Assembly: GCA_004356335.1 (NCBI GenBank)
Contig: SMXP01000013.1
Coordinates: forward strand, 1-22,018
DNA length: 22,018 bases
Direction: 5' to 3'
Origin: Alphaproteobacteria bacterium
Lineage (GTDB): Bacteria > Pseudomonadota > Alphaproteobacteria > SMXP01
This document shows positions 1-7,937 of the stretch, piece by piece. The translations under genes and the position numbers were made by a program. Position 1 is the stretch's first letter. The number at the start of each line of letters is the position of its first letter. The notes beneath the pieces are model-generated. The model was not told the DNA's origin, ran no database searches, and worked only from the letters and a program-made list of their open reading frames with translations.

Positions 1-112
1 CATTGTCAAATTCTGATTGAGCATTAGCGGTGGGCGTCAGCGCAAACCAGATTAGGATTGTGCCAACAAGGAAGCGACAACAGGATCTCATTGCAACTTT
101 TGTCGTTAACAT
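1..112 (-). CDS. Secreted or periplasmic protein, N-terminus only (possible DsbA-family thioredoxin-fold protein)
   Basis: The gene is cut by the left edge of the window, so only about 37 residues are visible. Read on the minus strand from an ATG at 112-110, it begins MLTTKVAMRSCCRFLVG, continues through a hydrophobic stretch (LVGTILIWFAL) and reaches TPTANAQSEFDN. This is a classical Sec signal peptide with a probable signal peptidase I site after ANA. A second in-frame ATG at 91-89 would also leave an intact signal peptide. An AGG lies about 13 bases before the first ATG, so neither start has a strong ribosome binding site. The gene follows the M48 protease on the same strand with a 68-bp gap, so co-transcription is likely. 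In many alphaproteobacteria a DsbA-like oxidoreductase follows this protease. That identity is inference from gene order, because the CxxC region lies outside the window. Confidence 0.55.
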   Translation of the reverse strand, partial: MLTTKVAMRSCCRFLVGTILIWFALTPTANAQSEFDN

Positions 113-180
113 GAGTACAACACGCCTATTTTGAGAAAAGCTTCAAGAAAAATAGTATCTGCGACCCCGGGACTTAGCGA

Positions 181-1545
181 TTACCGCCTTTGTCGTTCAA
201 CTTGGGCCGTCGATGCAATCTCTATAATATCCATTGCACGCTGCCAATGCGTGGATCCCTTCACCACGTTTATTCGAGCTCGTTTGGCAAACGCGACAGC
301 CGGGCCCATCTGGCGATTATTGAAATGCCGCTCCGCCGTGGCAAGATCTGCCTTGCCAATCTTTCCTTGACGCGCATAAGCAACGGCCAATTGATGCCAT
401 GCAAAGGAATTTTCTTGCTCGCTCAGGATTGCGGTTTCCAAGTGACGAATGGCAGCGGCATTAAGGCCGGAGTCCTCAGTGGCTATCATGGCTTGCGCAA
501 GATTAATTCGCAACAACGGCGCATCGGGCAGGAGTTCGACGGATTTGTTGTGATAAGGAATAGCTTCCGCCGCCCGCCCGGTTTCAAAGAAAATCTGGCC
601 TTTAAGTTCCTGAAAATAAGGATTGTTGGGCTGATCGGCAATTAAACTGTCGATTTCGGCGAGTGCCTTATCGACTTCTGGAATTCTATAATAGGCAACA
701 GCCCGAGCGTACCGGGCAGGCATGCTGGTATCGCTGGCGGGGTAACGATAGAAGGTAAGTTCCGGCCGATTAAGAAAGCCGTAGAGTTTGGCTTTCATCA
801 TTTCAAATTCGAACACCTGCTCTTTGCTTTCGAGGATGTCGGCATAAGGCGAGTTTTTCGTGCGTTCGGTCAGCGACGCAATCCTGTCGCTCGAAAGAGG
901 ATGGGTACGTACATAGGGATTTTGTTTTTGTGCGCTTAGAATTTCCATATGACGAAATTTTTCGGTTATTTCGAGCAATCCACGTGCCGACTGTCCGGTG
1001 CGCGTCAAATAAGTAACGGCGGCTTGGTCTGCTGCGGATTCTTGAATTCTGCTGTGTCTTAAAATAGTCCGTTCGGCAATATGCTGCCCACTTGTCAATA
1101 ATGCCATGCCGGCATCAGGCGATCCGGCCGCCATGGCAATGAGGCCTAATCCCATAGTGATCAGCATGGGCATGGCGGCGGCGGCAAAGGCATCCCCCAT
1201 ACGCGCCACGTGGCCACCGGCAATGTGTCCGGTTTCGTGTGCGATGACCCCAATAACTTGCGCCGGCCGGTCGGCCTGAACCAACAGCCCGGTATGGATA
1301 TACATATCCGAGCCCCGGGTGACGAAGGCATTGATGCTCGGATCGTTAAGAAGATAAATATCCACGGATTTCGGCGGAATGCCCGCGGCCTCAAGCACCG
1401 GATCGGCGTAACCTCGTATGATTCTCTCAATTTCCGTATCCCGGATTCCGGATTGAGCCCAAGAAGGTGTTACCGCAAGACATACGGTCAACGCAGCGCA
1501 TATGGCTGCCAGCACCGTCTTGATTATGGATGGTCTATTTGCCAA
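181..1545 (-). CDS. Periplasmic M48 family zinc metalloprotease with TPR repeats (BepA/YfgC-like)
   Basis: A predicted periplasmic zinc endopeptidase of 454 residues. Residues 1-30 form a signal peptide ending SWA before QSG. The M48 catalytic motif HETGH is at residues 103-107, the third zinc ligand is in ESAAD (E169 to D173), and the conserved HPLSSDR follows at 215-221. Residues about 260-430 are alanine-rich helical repeats of TPR type (for example ARYARAVAYYR and PYFQELKGQIFFETGRAAEA). This signal peptide, M48 and TPR order matches BepA of E. coli, which degrades or matures stalled outer-membrane proteins at the BAM/LPT machinery. The specific substrate here is inferred. The start is a TTG at 1545-1543, preceded by AGGA about 9 bases away. 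No in-frame ATG exists before residue 81, which would remove the signal peptide. The gene is divergent from the aminotransferase and probably heads an operon with the secreted-protein gene downstream. Confidence 0.93.
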   Translation of the reverse strand: MANRPSIIKTVLAAICAALTVCLAVTPSWAQSGIRDTEIERIIRGYADPVLEAAGIPPKSVDIYLLNDPSINAFVTRGSDMYIHTGLLVQADRPAQVIGVIAHETGHIAGGHVARMGDAFAAAAMPMLITMGLGLIAMAAGSPDAGMALLTSGQHIAERTILRHSRIQESAADQAAVTYLTRTGQSARGLLEITEKFRHMEILSAQKQNPYVRTHPLSSDRIASLTERTKNSPYADILESKEQVFEFEMMKAKLYGFLNRPELTFYRYPASDTSMPARYARAVAYYRIPEVDKALAEIDSLIADQPNNPYFQELKGQIFFETGRAAEAIPYHNKSVELLPDAPLLRINLAQAMIATEDSGLNAAAIRHLETAILSEQENSFAWHQLAVAYARQGKIGKADLATAERHFNNRQMGPAVAFAKRARINVVKGSTHWQRAMDIIEIASTAQVERQRR

Positions 1546-1628
1546 TCCGATGTTTCCTATCGTTGAATCGTCCGCATCCCTCGTCTATGACCGCTTGCTC
1601 GACCAAATGCGGACGCCAAGCCGCCTAA

Positions 1629-1647
1629 GCATTTAGCTATTAAATGC
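1629..1647. promoter_or_regulatory. Perfect inverted repeat in the divergent protease/aminotransferase spacer
   Basis: GCATTTA at 1629-1635 and TAAATGC at 1641-1647 form a perfect 7-bp dyad with a 5-base spacer. It sits in the 265-bp gap between the divergently transcribed M48 protease and aminotransferase, in a locally AT-rich patch. The position suits an operator or a short hairpin. No known regulator consensus was recognised. The rest of this gap shows nothing I can name. Confidence 0.35.
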
Positions 1648-1810
1648 AGAGCCGCTATGCTTCCGTCGAGGTTAGGGCGCGCGATAAAGTCCGTCAATCT
1701 TATGATGCCCAGCCTCACGGGAAAATGACCGTAATCCGGCTGAGATGAATGGCCGATGAATTTGGCGCCGGCAGATGACTTGGCCCCAGGGAGGCCCAAG
1801 AAATTATCTA

Positions 1811-2968
1811 ATGAAAATATCAAGTCGTAGCGATATTCAACCTTTCCGGGTAATGGATCTTCTTGAACGGGCCAATAGTTACGCGGCACAAGGACGTGAC
1901 ATCATCCACATGGAAGCCGGTCAGCCCGGCATGGCCGCGCCCCTAGCGGTGCGTAGAGCGGCCCAGCAAGCGATCGAACAAGGCCAGGTGGGTTATACGG
2001 AAGCTCTCGGCTTGCCCGCGCTTCGACAGAGAATTGCTCGGTTCTACCTGGAAACGTATGGTGTCGACATCCCGGCGTCGCGTGTCGTGGTGACCAACGG
2101 ATCATCGGGCGCTTTCGTATTGGCGTTTTTGGCCCTGTTCGAGACCGGTGCACGGGTCGGTTTGACGGCGCCCTATTATCCGGCCTACCCGAACATCCTA
2201 AAAGCGCTGGGCTATCAACCGATCATTGTGCCCTCGGGCGCGCAAACAAACTACCAGCCGAGGGTACATTTGATCGAAGGGGCTGGGACGCATTTGGATG
2301 GCTTTTTGATTTCCAGCCCGGCAAATCCGACCGGCGCCATGCTTCACGAACGGGATTTTGAGGAACTCATTCAGTATTGCGCCGAGAGTCGCATCGTTTT
2401 GATTTCCGACGAAATCTACCATGGCATTACCTACGAAAGAAAAGCGAGCACATCGCTCCAATTCACGACCGATGCCATTGTGGTGAATTCGTTCTCGAAA
2501 TATTTCTGTATGACGGGCTGGCGGATCGGTTGGCTCATCGTCCCGGAAGAATTGGTTCGACCACTCGAGCGGCTTACCCAAAACCTTTACATTTCCACCC
2601 ATGCCGTGTCTCAAGTGGCCGCGCTCGCGGCGTTTGAAGCGAGCGAAGAGCTGGATCAAAATGTTGCGGTCTATGCAAAGAACCGCGCGCATTTGTTAGA
2701 CCAACTGCCGAAAGTGGGACTCACCGACATCGCACCGGCGGATGGCGCATTTTATCTGTACGTAAACATCGCTCATTTGACATCGGACTCCGATGGGTTT
2801 TGCAAGCAAATGCTGGACGACATCGGCGTTGCAACGACCCCAGGTCTTGATTTCGATACCGGCGAGCGGACTGCCTATATGCGCCTTTGCTATGCGGGCA
2901 AGCCCGAGGATGTCAAACAGGCCATGGTGCGAATCGGAAACTGGCTGGTGGACAAATGGGGCGCCTAA
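1811..2968 (+). CDS. Pyridoxal-phosphate-dependent aminotransferase, class I/II (fold type I)
   Basis: A cytoplasmic PLP aminotransferase of 385 residues. The Schiff-base lysine is K230 in SFSKYFCMTGWRIGW, with phosphate-binding R238. The conserved PANPTG (N172) and SDEIYHG (D200, Y203) motifs bind the cofactor ring. The N-terminal MKISSRSDIQPFRVMDLLERA and substrate-binding YMRLCYAG near the C-terminus fit the aspartate/aromatic/alanine-type subgroup. Substrate specificity cannot be read from the sequence. I chose ATG 1811 because the family typically begins near this SSRSDI segment. An in-frame ATG at 1775 would add 12 residues without family character. Neither start has a strong Shine-Dalgarno sequence; GAGG lies about 15 bases before 1811. 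The gene is monocistronic, divergent from the M48 protease and convergent with rne. Its TAA stop is also the first triplet of a palindromic repeat. Confidence 0.93.
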   Translation: MKISSRSDIQPFRVMDLLERANSYAAQGRDIIHMEAGQPGMAAPLAVRRAAQQAIEQGQVGYTEALGLPALRQRIARFYLETYGVDIPASRVVVTNGSSGAFVLAFLALFETGARVGLTAPYYPAYPNILKALGYQPIIVPSGAQTNYQPRVHLIEGAGTHLDGFLISSPANPTGAMLHERDFEELIQYCAESRIVLISDEIYHGITYERKASTSLQFTTDAIVVNSFSKYFCMTGWRIGWLIVPEELVRPLERLTQNLYISTHAVSQVAALAAFEASEELDQNVAVYAKNRAHLLDQLPKVGLTDIAPADGAFYLYVNIAHLTSDSDGFCKQMLDDIGVATTPGLDFDTGERTAYMRLCYAGKPEDVKQAMVRIGNWLVDKWGA

Positions 2969-3042
2969 AGCGCATTCAGGAAAAGTGGGCACCGGCGAAG
3001 GCCGGGGTGGCCACCGGTTTTCCTGGAAACACTCTAAAGCGC
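2966..3042. repeat. Palindromic intergenic repeat C between aminotransferase and rne
   Basis: The element is bounded by an 8-bp direct repeat, TAAAGCGC, at 2966-2973 and 3035-3042. Inside are imperfect inverted arms: CAGGAAAAGTGGGCACCGG at 2977-2995 against CCACCGGTTTTCCTG at 3011-3025. A compact CCGGC-GAAG-GCCGG hairpin sits at the centre. The first triplet, TAA, is the stop codon of the aminotransferase. The element nearly fills the convergent gap with rne, so its transcript could fold into a stem-loop in either direction and act as a bidirectional terminator or 3'-end protector. No long U-run follows. Its tail TTTTCCTGGAAACACTCT (3018-3035) recurs exactly at 11854-11871. Confidence 0.75.
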
Positions 3043-3109
3043 CGCCGCATTTAATTGATCCCCAGCGGTTTATGGCAAACCCGATAATGGTTTTGCAGTC
3101 GACTTGACT

Positions 3110-5632
3110 TTACCGCCGCCACCAACCTCGCTTGACTTCTTTCGGTTTGGCGGCCGCTTGGTCCTCCGCTTCCCTATTCGCCATATGGGAAGGAGTGTCC
3201 ATGGGGGGTAAGAATGTATCTACCTTTGGCGATGGTTCGGGCTCAGAAGTCGGCGGCTCGGGCGCCTCACCACGGATAGCGTTATGAGTGACTTCCGATT
3301 CCGGCTTCGGTTCGCTGAAAGAAGAAGGGTCGTTTTCGGTCGCCTCTTGAGGTTCCAACCCAGAGCCATTATGGGGACGAGCACTTTCGACCATAGGCTG
3401 TTCCAACATAGGCGCTTCTTGTGGCGCTTCTTGTGGTGCTTCTGATTCCGGCGTCCGTGTGTCCGTTTGCTCAACCGTTTGCTCAATTGTTTGCTCTGGG
3501 ATTTGCTCTTGATCCGAACTCCGTTTGGAATGGCGTCTTCCGCCACGTTTGCCTCTGCGCCGCCGGCGCCGCGTTTCACCATTGCCTTCTTGTGGTGTTT
3601 CGGCAATCTCTTCCGCGCCCTCTTTGGCATCAGCGTCCGACGCGGAAGCTTCGACTGTATCCGGTTTACGCCCGCGGCGACGCTTTCGGCGTCTAGCTTT
3701 ATTTTCACCCGGCTCAGACCGGTCGTCCAACTTATCGGAATCGTCTTCTTCAACCGCCACATATGTTGACGACGGCGTTACGATTGCACTTAACTTGTTC
3801 GTCTCTTCTTCTTTTCTTGTGCCTTTCGAGATTTCATATTGATCTGCGACTAAGGATTCATCGGCATTCACCACTATCTGAATCTGGCAATGATCTTCAA
3901 TCTTTTGAATGAGGGATCGCTTTTCATTGAGCAGATAGAATCCGGTTGCCACGGGAACGCGAACAATTATTTGGCTTATATTGCCTTTGGTTGCCATGTC
4001 TTCGACAGTCCGCAAAATACGCAACGCTGTCGATGACAACGCCCGGATCATCCCGGTTCCGGTACAAACTGTACACGGGGTGGTGGTTCCCTCGAGAACA
4101 CCGGATCTCATGCGCTGCCGAGACATTTCCAGGAGGCCGAAGGTGCTAATGCGGCCTACTTGAATACGGGCGCGATCCTTTTTCAGGCACTCCTTCAAAC
4201 GTTTTTCGACCGCACGATTGTTGCGGTGCTCTTCCATGTCGATGAAATCAATAACCAGGAGGCCGGCGAGATCGCGAAGTCGGCATTGTCGCGCCGCTTC
4301 TTCGGCCGCCTCTAAATTGGTCTGTAGCGCCGTTCTCTCTATGCTGCGTTCGCGCGTGGCTTTGCCCGAATTTACGTCAATGGCAACCAAAGCTTCGGTC
4401 GGATTGATGACAAGATAACCGCCTGATTTTAGTTGCACCTGTGGCAGCAACATAGCGTCGAGTTGCGACTCAACCTGATACCGCTGGAAGATAGATAAAG
4501 TGTCTTTGTGTTGCTTTATATTTTTTGCATGACTCGGTGTCAGCGTGCGCATGAATTCTTTGGCTTCCCGATATGCCTCTTCTCCTTCCACGAACACCGA
4601 TTCGATATCTTTACTGTAAAGGTCTCTGATAGCGCGCTTAACGAGGCTACCTTCTTCATAAACCAATGAAGGTGCCATCGACTCCAAAGTCAGACTTCGG
4701 ACATTTTCCCAAAGTCTTAATAGATATTCGTAATCTCTCTTTATCTCGATTTTTGTCCGCTTGGCTCCCGCCGTGCGGACGATGAGCCCCATGCCCTTTG
4801 GCACTTCGAGCGCCTCGACTATGGTTCGCAGCCGTTTGCGGTCGTTTGGGCTGTTAATTTTTCGGGATATCCCACCGCCTCGTGCTGTGTTGGGCATGAG
4901 GACGCCATAACGGCCGGCCAAGGAAAGATATGTGGTCAGGGCAGCGCCTTTATTGCCGCGCTCTTCCTTGACGACTTGAACAAGGATGATCTGCCGCCGC
5001 TTGATGACTTCTTGTATCTTATAGCTGCGCAGCTTTTGGCGGCGCATGCGGCGCAGGTCGGCGATCAGATCGGCGTCGTTTTCCTCAAGTGCGGAAGAAT
5101 CGTCTGTATTTTCCGGCTCCAAATCCAACTCTTGATCTTCGGGTTCGGGCTCCGGGTCGCCGTTATCGTCCGCCGAACTTTGAGCCTCCGCTTCATCGAT
5201 TGATAGGTCGATATGGTCTTCAGCGGTCGGCTCTATCTCCTCCTCTTTTACCTCTGCCGGCGCAACGCCTTCCGTGTCGGCCTCATCAACGGGGTCGCCA
5301 TTTTCGCCAAACTCGCTTCGTTCGCGCGCTTCAATGGCGCGCTGAACTTCGGCTTCGGCTTCGATCAGCGCTTCGCGGTCGGCGATCGGTATTTGGTAAT
5401 AATCAGGATGTATTTCGTTGAAGGCTAAAAAGCCGTGGCGATTACCGCCGTAATCAACAAACGCTGCCTGAAGCGACGGTTCGATACGCGTAATTTTCGC
5501 CAGGTAAATGTTGCCTTTGTTGCGTGCCTTGGTCGACGATTCGTAATCGAAATCCTCGATGCGACCCTCGTTCACGACAACCACCCGAGTCTCTTCCGGG
5601 TGGGCCGCGTCGATGAGCATTCTTTTCGTCAT
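3110..5632 (-). CDS. rne: Ribonuclease E (RNase E/G family), endoribonuclease and degradosome scaffold
   Basis: An essential-type endoribonuclease of 840 residues that cleaves AU-rich single-stranded RNA in mRNA decay and in rRNA/tRNA processing. The S1 RNA-binding domain starts near residue 35 (NKGNIYLAKITRIEPSLQAAFVDYG) and is interrupted at about 96-195 by a Glu/Asp-rich insert, as in other alphaproteobacterial RNase E proteins. The catalytic Mg ligands are D419 (AIDVNSGKATRE) and D462 (VIDFIDM), spaced 43 residues apart as in E. coli (D303/D346). The zinc-link CTVC is at C520/C523. From about residue 640 the protein is low-complexity and Arg/Glu-rich, with RRRKRRRGRK and EQTIEQTVEQT stretches, and it ends KRGWWRR. 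This tail is the expected scaffold for partners. The ATG at 5632-5630 has a GAG-type ribosome binding site close upstream. A long leader precedes the gene, so autoregulation through its own 5' UTR is plausible. Confidence 0.97.
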   Translation of the reverse strand: MTKRMLIDAAHPEETRVVVVNEGRIEDFDYESSTKARNKGNIYLAKITRIEPSLQAAFVDYGGNRHGFLAFNEIHPDYYQIPIADREALIEAEAEVQRAIEARERSEFGENGDPVDEADTEGVAPAEVKEEEIEPTAEDHIDLSIDEAEAQSSADDNGDPEPEPEDQELDLEPENTDDSSALEENDADLIADLRRMRRQKLRSYKIQEVIKRRQIILVQVVKEERGNKGAALTTYLSLAGRYGVLMPNTARGGGISRKINSPNDRKRLRTIVEALEVPKGMGLIVRTAGAKRTKIEIKRDYEYLLRLWENVRSLTLESMAPSLVYEEGSLVKRAIRDLYSKDIESVFVEGEEAYREAKEFMRTLTPSHAKNIKQHKDTLSIFQRYQVESQLDAMLLPQVQLKSGGYLVINPTEALVAIDVNSGKATRERSIERTALQTNLEAAEEAARQCRLRDLAGLLVIDFIDMEEHRNNRAVEKRLKECLKKDRARIQVGRISTFGLLEMSRQRMRSGVLEGTTTPCTVCTGTGMIRALSSTALRILRTVEDMATKGNISQIIVRVPVATGFYLLNEKRSLIQKIEDHCQIQIVVNADESLVADQYEISKGTRKEEETNKLSAIVTPSSTYVAVEEDDSDKLDDRSEPGENKARRRKRRRGRKPDTVEASASDADAKEGAEEIAETPQEGNGETRRRRRRGKRGGRRHSKRSSDQEQIPEQTIEQTVEQTDTRTPESEAPQEAPQEAPMLEQPMVESARPHNGSGLEPQEATENDPSSFSEPKPESEVTHNAIRGEAPEPPTSEPEPSPKVDTFLPPMDTPSHMANREAEDQAAAKPKEVKRGWWRR

Positions 5633-6326
5633 TTATGAGAGCTCCGATGCGATAAGCGGTGCCGATCATCGTTGAATGAAGCAACGTGCTGGACGACCGC
5701 TCGGCGCATTTTTTCTGTAAGGGACGGCCTTGGCGCCATCTGCTTGCGGTCTGCCGCAAGGCTGGATTAGGCGCATGTCCGCGGCATGCTGCCCGATCAA
5801 GGGCGGCATCGATCAAAACGGACAGATATTTAGGCTTTCGGCCGTCAAGTTGAATCATGGTTACTGTCATCAGGTCACTGGGGTGACCGGTCTTCAAAAG
5901 TTCTAAATGGACGGGAAGCCTCCAAGGCAAACCCGCCGCGAATCCGACAAAGGGGTGCGAGGCGTCATGTCTCTTAACACCCACCCCCCGTAACTGCCGC
6001 CGAGGGCTACCTCTCAGTGGGTTGTTAGGGGCAGGAAAGGGCCAATCCCTCTCAAAAAACCCCGAAACCCGGTAGATCATCCTTCTCGGCGAAGAGCCTG
6101 ACGTCTATAATGGGTCGAGCACGTCGTGGCGCTCAGCCCGCTTCTTACAAGAGATGGCCGCAACACTCTAGGTAAATTCGGAGGGGTCCTGCGGCAAATA
6201 CACCAAAAACCCCAAAAACCAGTCCTAATGAGCACATCCTAACGTTATATAAACATTTTCGTTGCATGTGGTATTTTCAAGCGTTGAACGGGAAAAACTG
6301 GCGGAAATGCCGAATAGAGGGGTCAA
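5633..6326. other. 694-bp divergent spacer holding the rne leader and amidase promoter region
   Basis: No convincing gene lies here. On the rne (minus) side several stems are visible. The clearest is a perfect 7-bp stem CTTGCGG/CCGCAAG at 5743-5749 and 5754-5760, with a GCATG...CATGC stem near 5773-5788. A TTATAG hexamer on the minus strand near 6105-6110 could be a -10 box, but no good -35 accompanies it. Such a start would give a leader of about 470 nt. On the amidase side there is an AT-rich tract (ACGTTATATAAACATTTTC near 6242-6260) and a good ribosome binding site, GAGGGG, 4 bases before ATG 6327. Exact promoters cannot be fixed from sequence alone. Confidence 0.5.
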
Positions 6327-7616
6327 ATGCGACCAAAACGAGAGAAAACGGATTTGATCACCTGCCCTGGCCGCGGCACTCTTAAGCATGGATTTGCCCA
6401 AGTGGCGGCCCTCTTGGTGTTTATGGTGCTGGCGCTGGGTGAATTCAATGGCGCGTCGCTGCACGCGGCTTCCGTTCCAATAGTGACCGATATTCGGCTG
6501 GGTCAGCACCCCGACAAGACTCGAATCGTGGTCGATTTGAGCGAGCCGGTGGATTTTTCTATTTTCACCCTTGCGGATCCTTATCGGATCGTCATCGACC
6601 TTCCGGAAGTGGATTGGCAATTGCCGTTTCGCAGCGGCGAGCGTTCGGCGGGGCAGGTGCAAAATATCCGCTACAATCTCTTCAAATCGGGCACGTCGCG
6701 CCTTGTTCTGGATTTGAGGCAACCTCAAGAGATTATTTCCACTCAGATTCTGCCCGGTCTCTCGGGGTCCGGGCGGCGCATCGTTTTCGATATCAAATCG
6801 ACCACGCGGACGGCTTTCTTAGAGACGGCCGGTTGGCCGGATTTGCAGATCGATGAAACGAAATCGCCGGCTTGGGCCAAGAATTTTGTGCGCCGGAAGC
6901 CGGCGGCGCACGTGATTGTTCTGGATCCGGGCCACGGGGGAAAAGATCCCGGCGCTGTCAGCGCCAGAGGAACGCGAGAGGCCGACATTGTTTTGTCCTT
7001 GGCAAAGGAGCTCAGGGCCCAACTGATGAGTAGGGGACGCTATTATAAGGTCGTTCTAACTCGTGACGAAGATGTTGGTCTTGCTTTGCGCGAACGCCTC
7101 GCCATTGCTCGGGACCAGGAGGCCAGCCTGCTGATTTCGCTTCACGCCGACAAAATTAGGGGTCAGCCTAATGTGCGAGGGGCCTCGGTTTATACCCTAT
7201 CCAAAACGGCCTCCGATGAGGAAGCGGCGGTGCTGGCCCGTAAGGAAAATCGCTCCGATATATTGTTGGATGTTGATATGAGCGATAATTCGGACGAAGT
7301 GAATGATATTTTGATTGATCTGGCCATGCGCGAGACCATGAACGGTTCGGTCCGCTTTGCGCGGCTGCTCATGCCGGAATTGGCCAAGAATACCAAGGTA
7401 TTGAGCAATAACCACCGTTATGCAGGCTTTGCCGTTCTAAAGGCCCCTGACGTGCCGTCCGTTTTATTGGAAATGGGTTATCTTTCGAACCGGGGCGACG
7501 AAAAGAATTTGAATTCTAAGAGCTGGCGTAAGAAAATAGCATCCTCGATCGTCGATGCCATTGATCGATATTTCGGTGAGGTCGATCTGAGGCAGGCAAA
7601 AAGAGACACGATCTGA
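6327..7616 (+). CDS. N-acetylmuramoyl-L-alanine amidase with AMIN domain (AmiC-like)
   Basis: A periplasmic zinc amidase of 429 residues that cuts the amide bond between MurNAc and the stem peptide, used to split septal peptidoglycan. An N-terminal hydrophobic export segment (about 24-48, ending LHAAS) is followed by an AMIN domain at about 50-155, which targets septal wall, and an Amidase_3 domain at about 194-415. The zinc ligands are H203 (DPGHGG), E218 (READI) and H273 (SLHAD). The catalytic glutamate is E382 (LLEMGYLSN). Residues about 296-345 are a charged helical insert where AmiA/B/C proteins carry their autoinhibitory helix. Control by a LytM-type activator is therefore likely, though no obvious EnvC is present here. 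ATG 6327 has GAGGGG 4 bases upstream. The gene is divergent from rne and co-directional with PBP1A. Confidence 0.96.
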   Translation: MRPKREKTDLITCPGRGTLKHGFAQVAALLVFMVLALGEFNGASLHAASVPIVTDIRLGQHPDKTRIVVDLSEPVDFSIFTLADPYRIVIDLPEVDWQLPFRSGERSAGQVQNIRYNLFKSGTSRLVLDLRQPQEIISTQILPGLSGSGRRIVFDIKSTTRTAFLETAGWPDLQIDETKSPAWAKNFVRRKPAAHVIVLDPGHGGKDPGAVSARGTREADIVLSLAKELRAQLMSRGRYYKVVLTRDEDVGLALRERLAIARDQEASLLISLHADKIRGQPNVRGASVYTLSKTASDEEAAVLARKENRSDILLDVDMSDNSDEVNDILIDLAMRETMNGSVRFARLLMPELAKNTKVLSNNHRYAGFAVLKAPDVPSVLLEMGYLSNRGDEKNLNSKSWRKKIASSIVDAIDRYFGEVDLRQAKRDTI

Positions 7617-7631
7617 ACGCGAGATTCAGAT
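7611..7631. terminator. Weak stem-loop at the end of the amidase gene
   Basis: ATCTGAA at 7611-7617 and TTCAGAT at 7625-7631 form a perfect 7-bp stem with a 7-base loop. The amidase TGA stop lies within the left arm. It is low in GC and followed only by TTC TTGG, so it is a weak candidate terminator. Confidence 0.3.
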
Positions 7632-7937
7632 TTCTTGGGTAGAATCGACCAATAATTGGTTGGTGAATGAGGGGTTAATCCCGCTTTTTAGGGTTTGTGC
7701 AGTCGGAATTTTAAGTCATTCAAATGCCATAATATGGCGCTAGAGCGCATTCACAAAAAGTGGGACGCGGTTTTTGGGTTCGAATGCGCGACCAATAACA
7801 AATCTAGACCCCCGTTCCCTGATTCAATGAATTGTAAACGGGGGTCTAGAGCGCACTATCTGTTAACGCCAGGTGGATTTGGCGGCGGCTTCCTCTGGAC
7901 TGAAACTGGATCAATAAAAGCGTGAGAGGGCAATCGC
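7617..7937. other. 321-bp amidase/PBP1A spacer: repeat A plus the mrcA upstream region
   Basis: Apart from the weak stem-loop at its left end and the palindromic repeat at 7741-7849, I see nothing specific. A short palindrome GCCAT-AAT-ATGGC at 7726-7738 sits just before the repeat. The last bases carry the mrcA ribosome binding site, GAGAGGG. Short open frames through this region are artefacts of the repeat. Confidence 0.55.
7741..7849. repeat. Palindromic intergenic repeat, copy A (two-hairpin element)
   Basis: This is a 109-bp element built of two dyads. The first pairs GCGCATTC at 7745-7752 with GAATGCGC at 7782-7789, with AAAAA at 7755-7759 opposite TTTTT at 7771-7775. The second pairs CTAGACCCCCGTT at 7804-7816 with AACGGGGGTCTAG at 7837-7849, a perfect 13-bp stem with a 20-base loop. 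A 10-bp direct repeat, CTAGAGCGCA, lies at 7740-7749 and again at 7846-7855. Copy B at 14315-14422 differs by only a handful of changes. The element has no coding capacity, so it resembles a REP/MITE-like non-autonomous repeat. Confidence 0.85.

Noticed and set aside
1557..1889. Minus-strand frame of 110 residues over the start of the aminotransferase
   Set aside because: It overlaps the aminotransferase coding region antisense, shows no family features and no convincing ribosome binding site.
5454..6080. Open frame of 208 residues on the minus strand across the start of rne and its leader
   Set aside because: It overlaps the well-supported RNase E N-terminus in another frame, has no recognisable domain, and its composition (many Arg, Pro, Gly) is that of an out-of-frame reading.
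7695..7925. Small plus-strand frame containing LERIHKK
   Set aside because: It runs through repeat A; the same LERIHKK string appears in a frame at 14164-14403 only because repeat B is a copy of the same DNA. No family or conserved start supports a protein.
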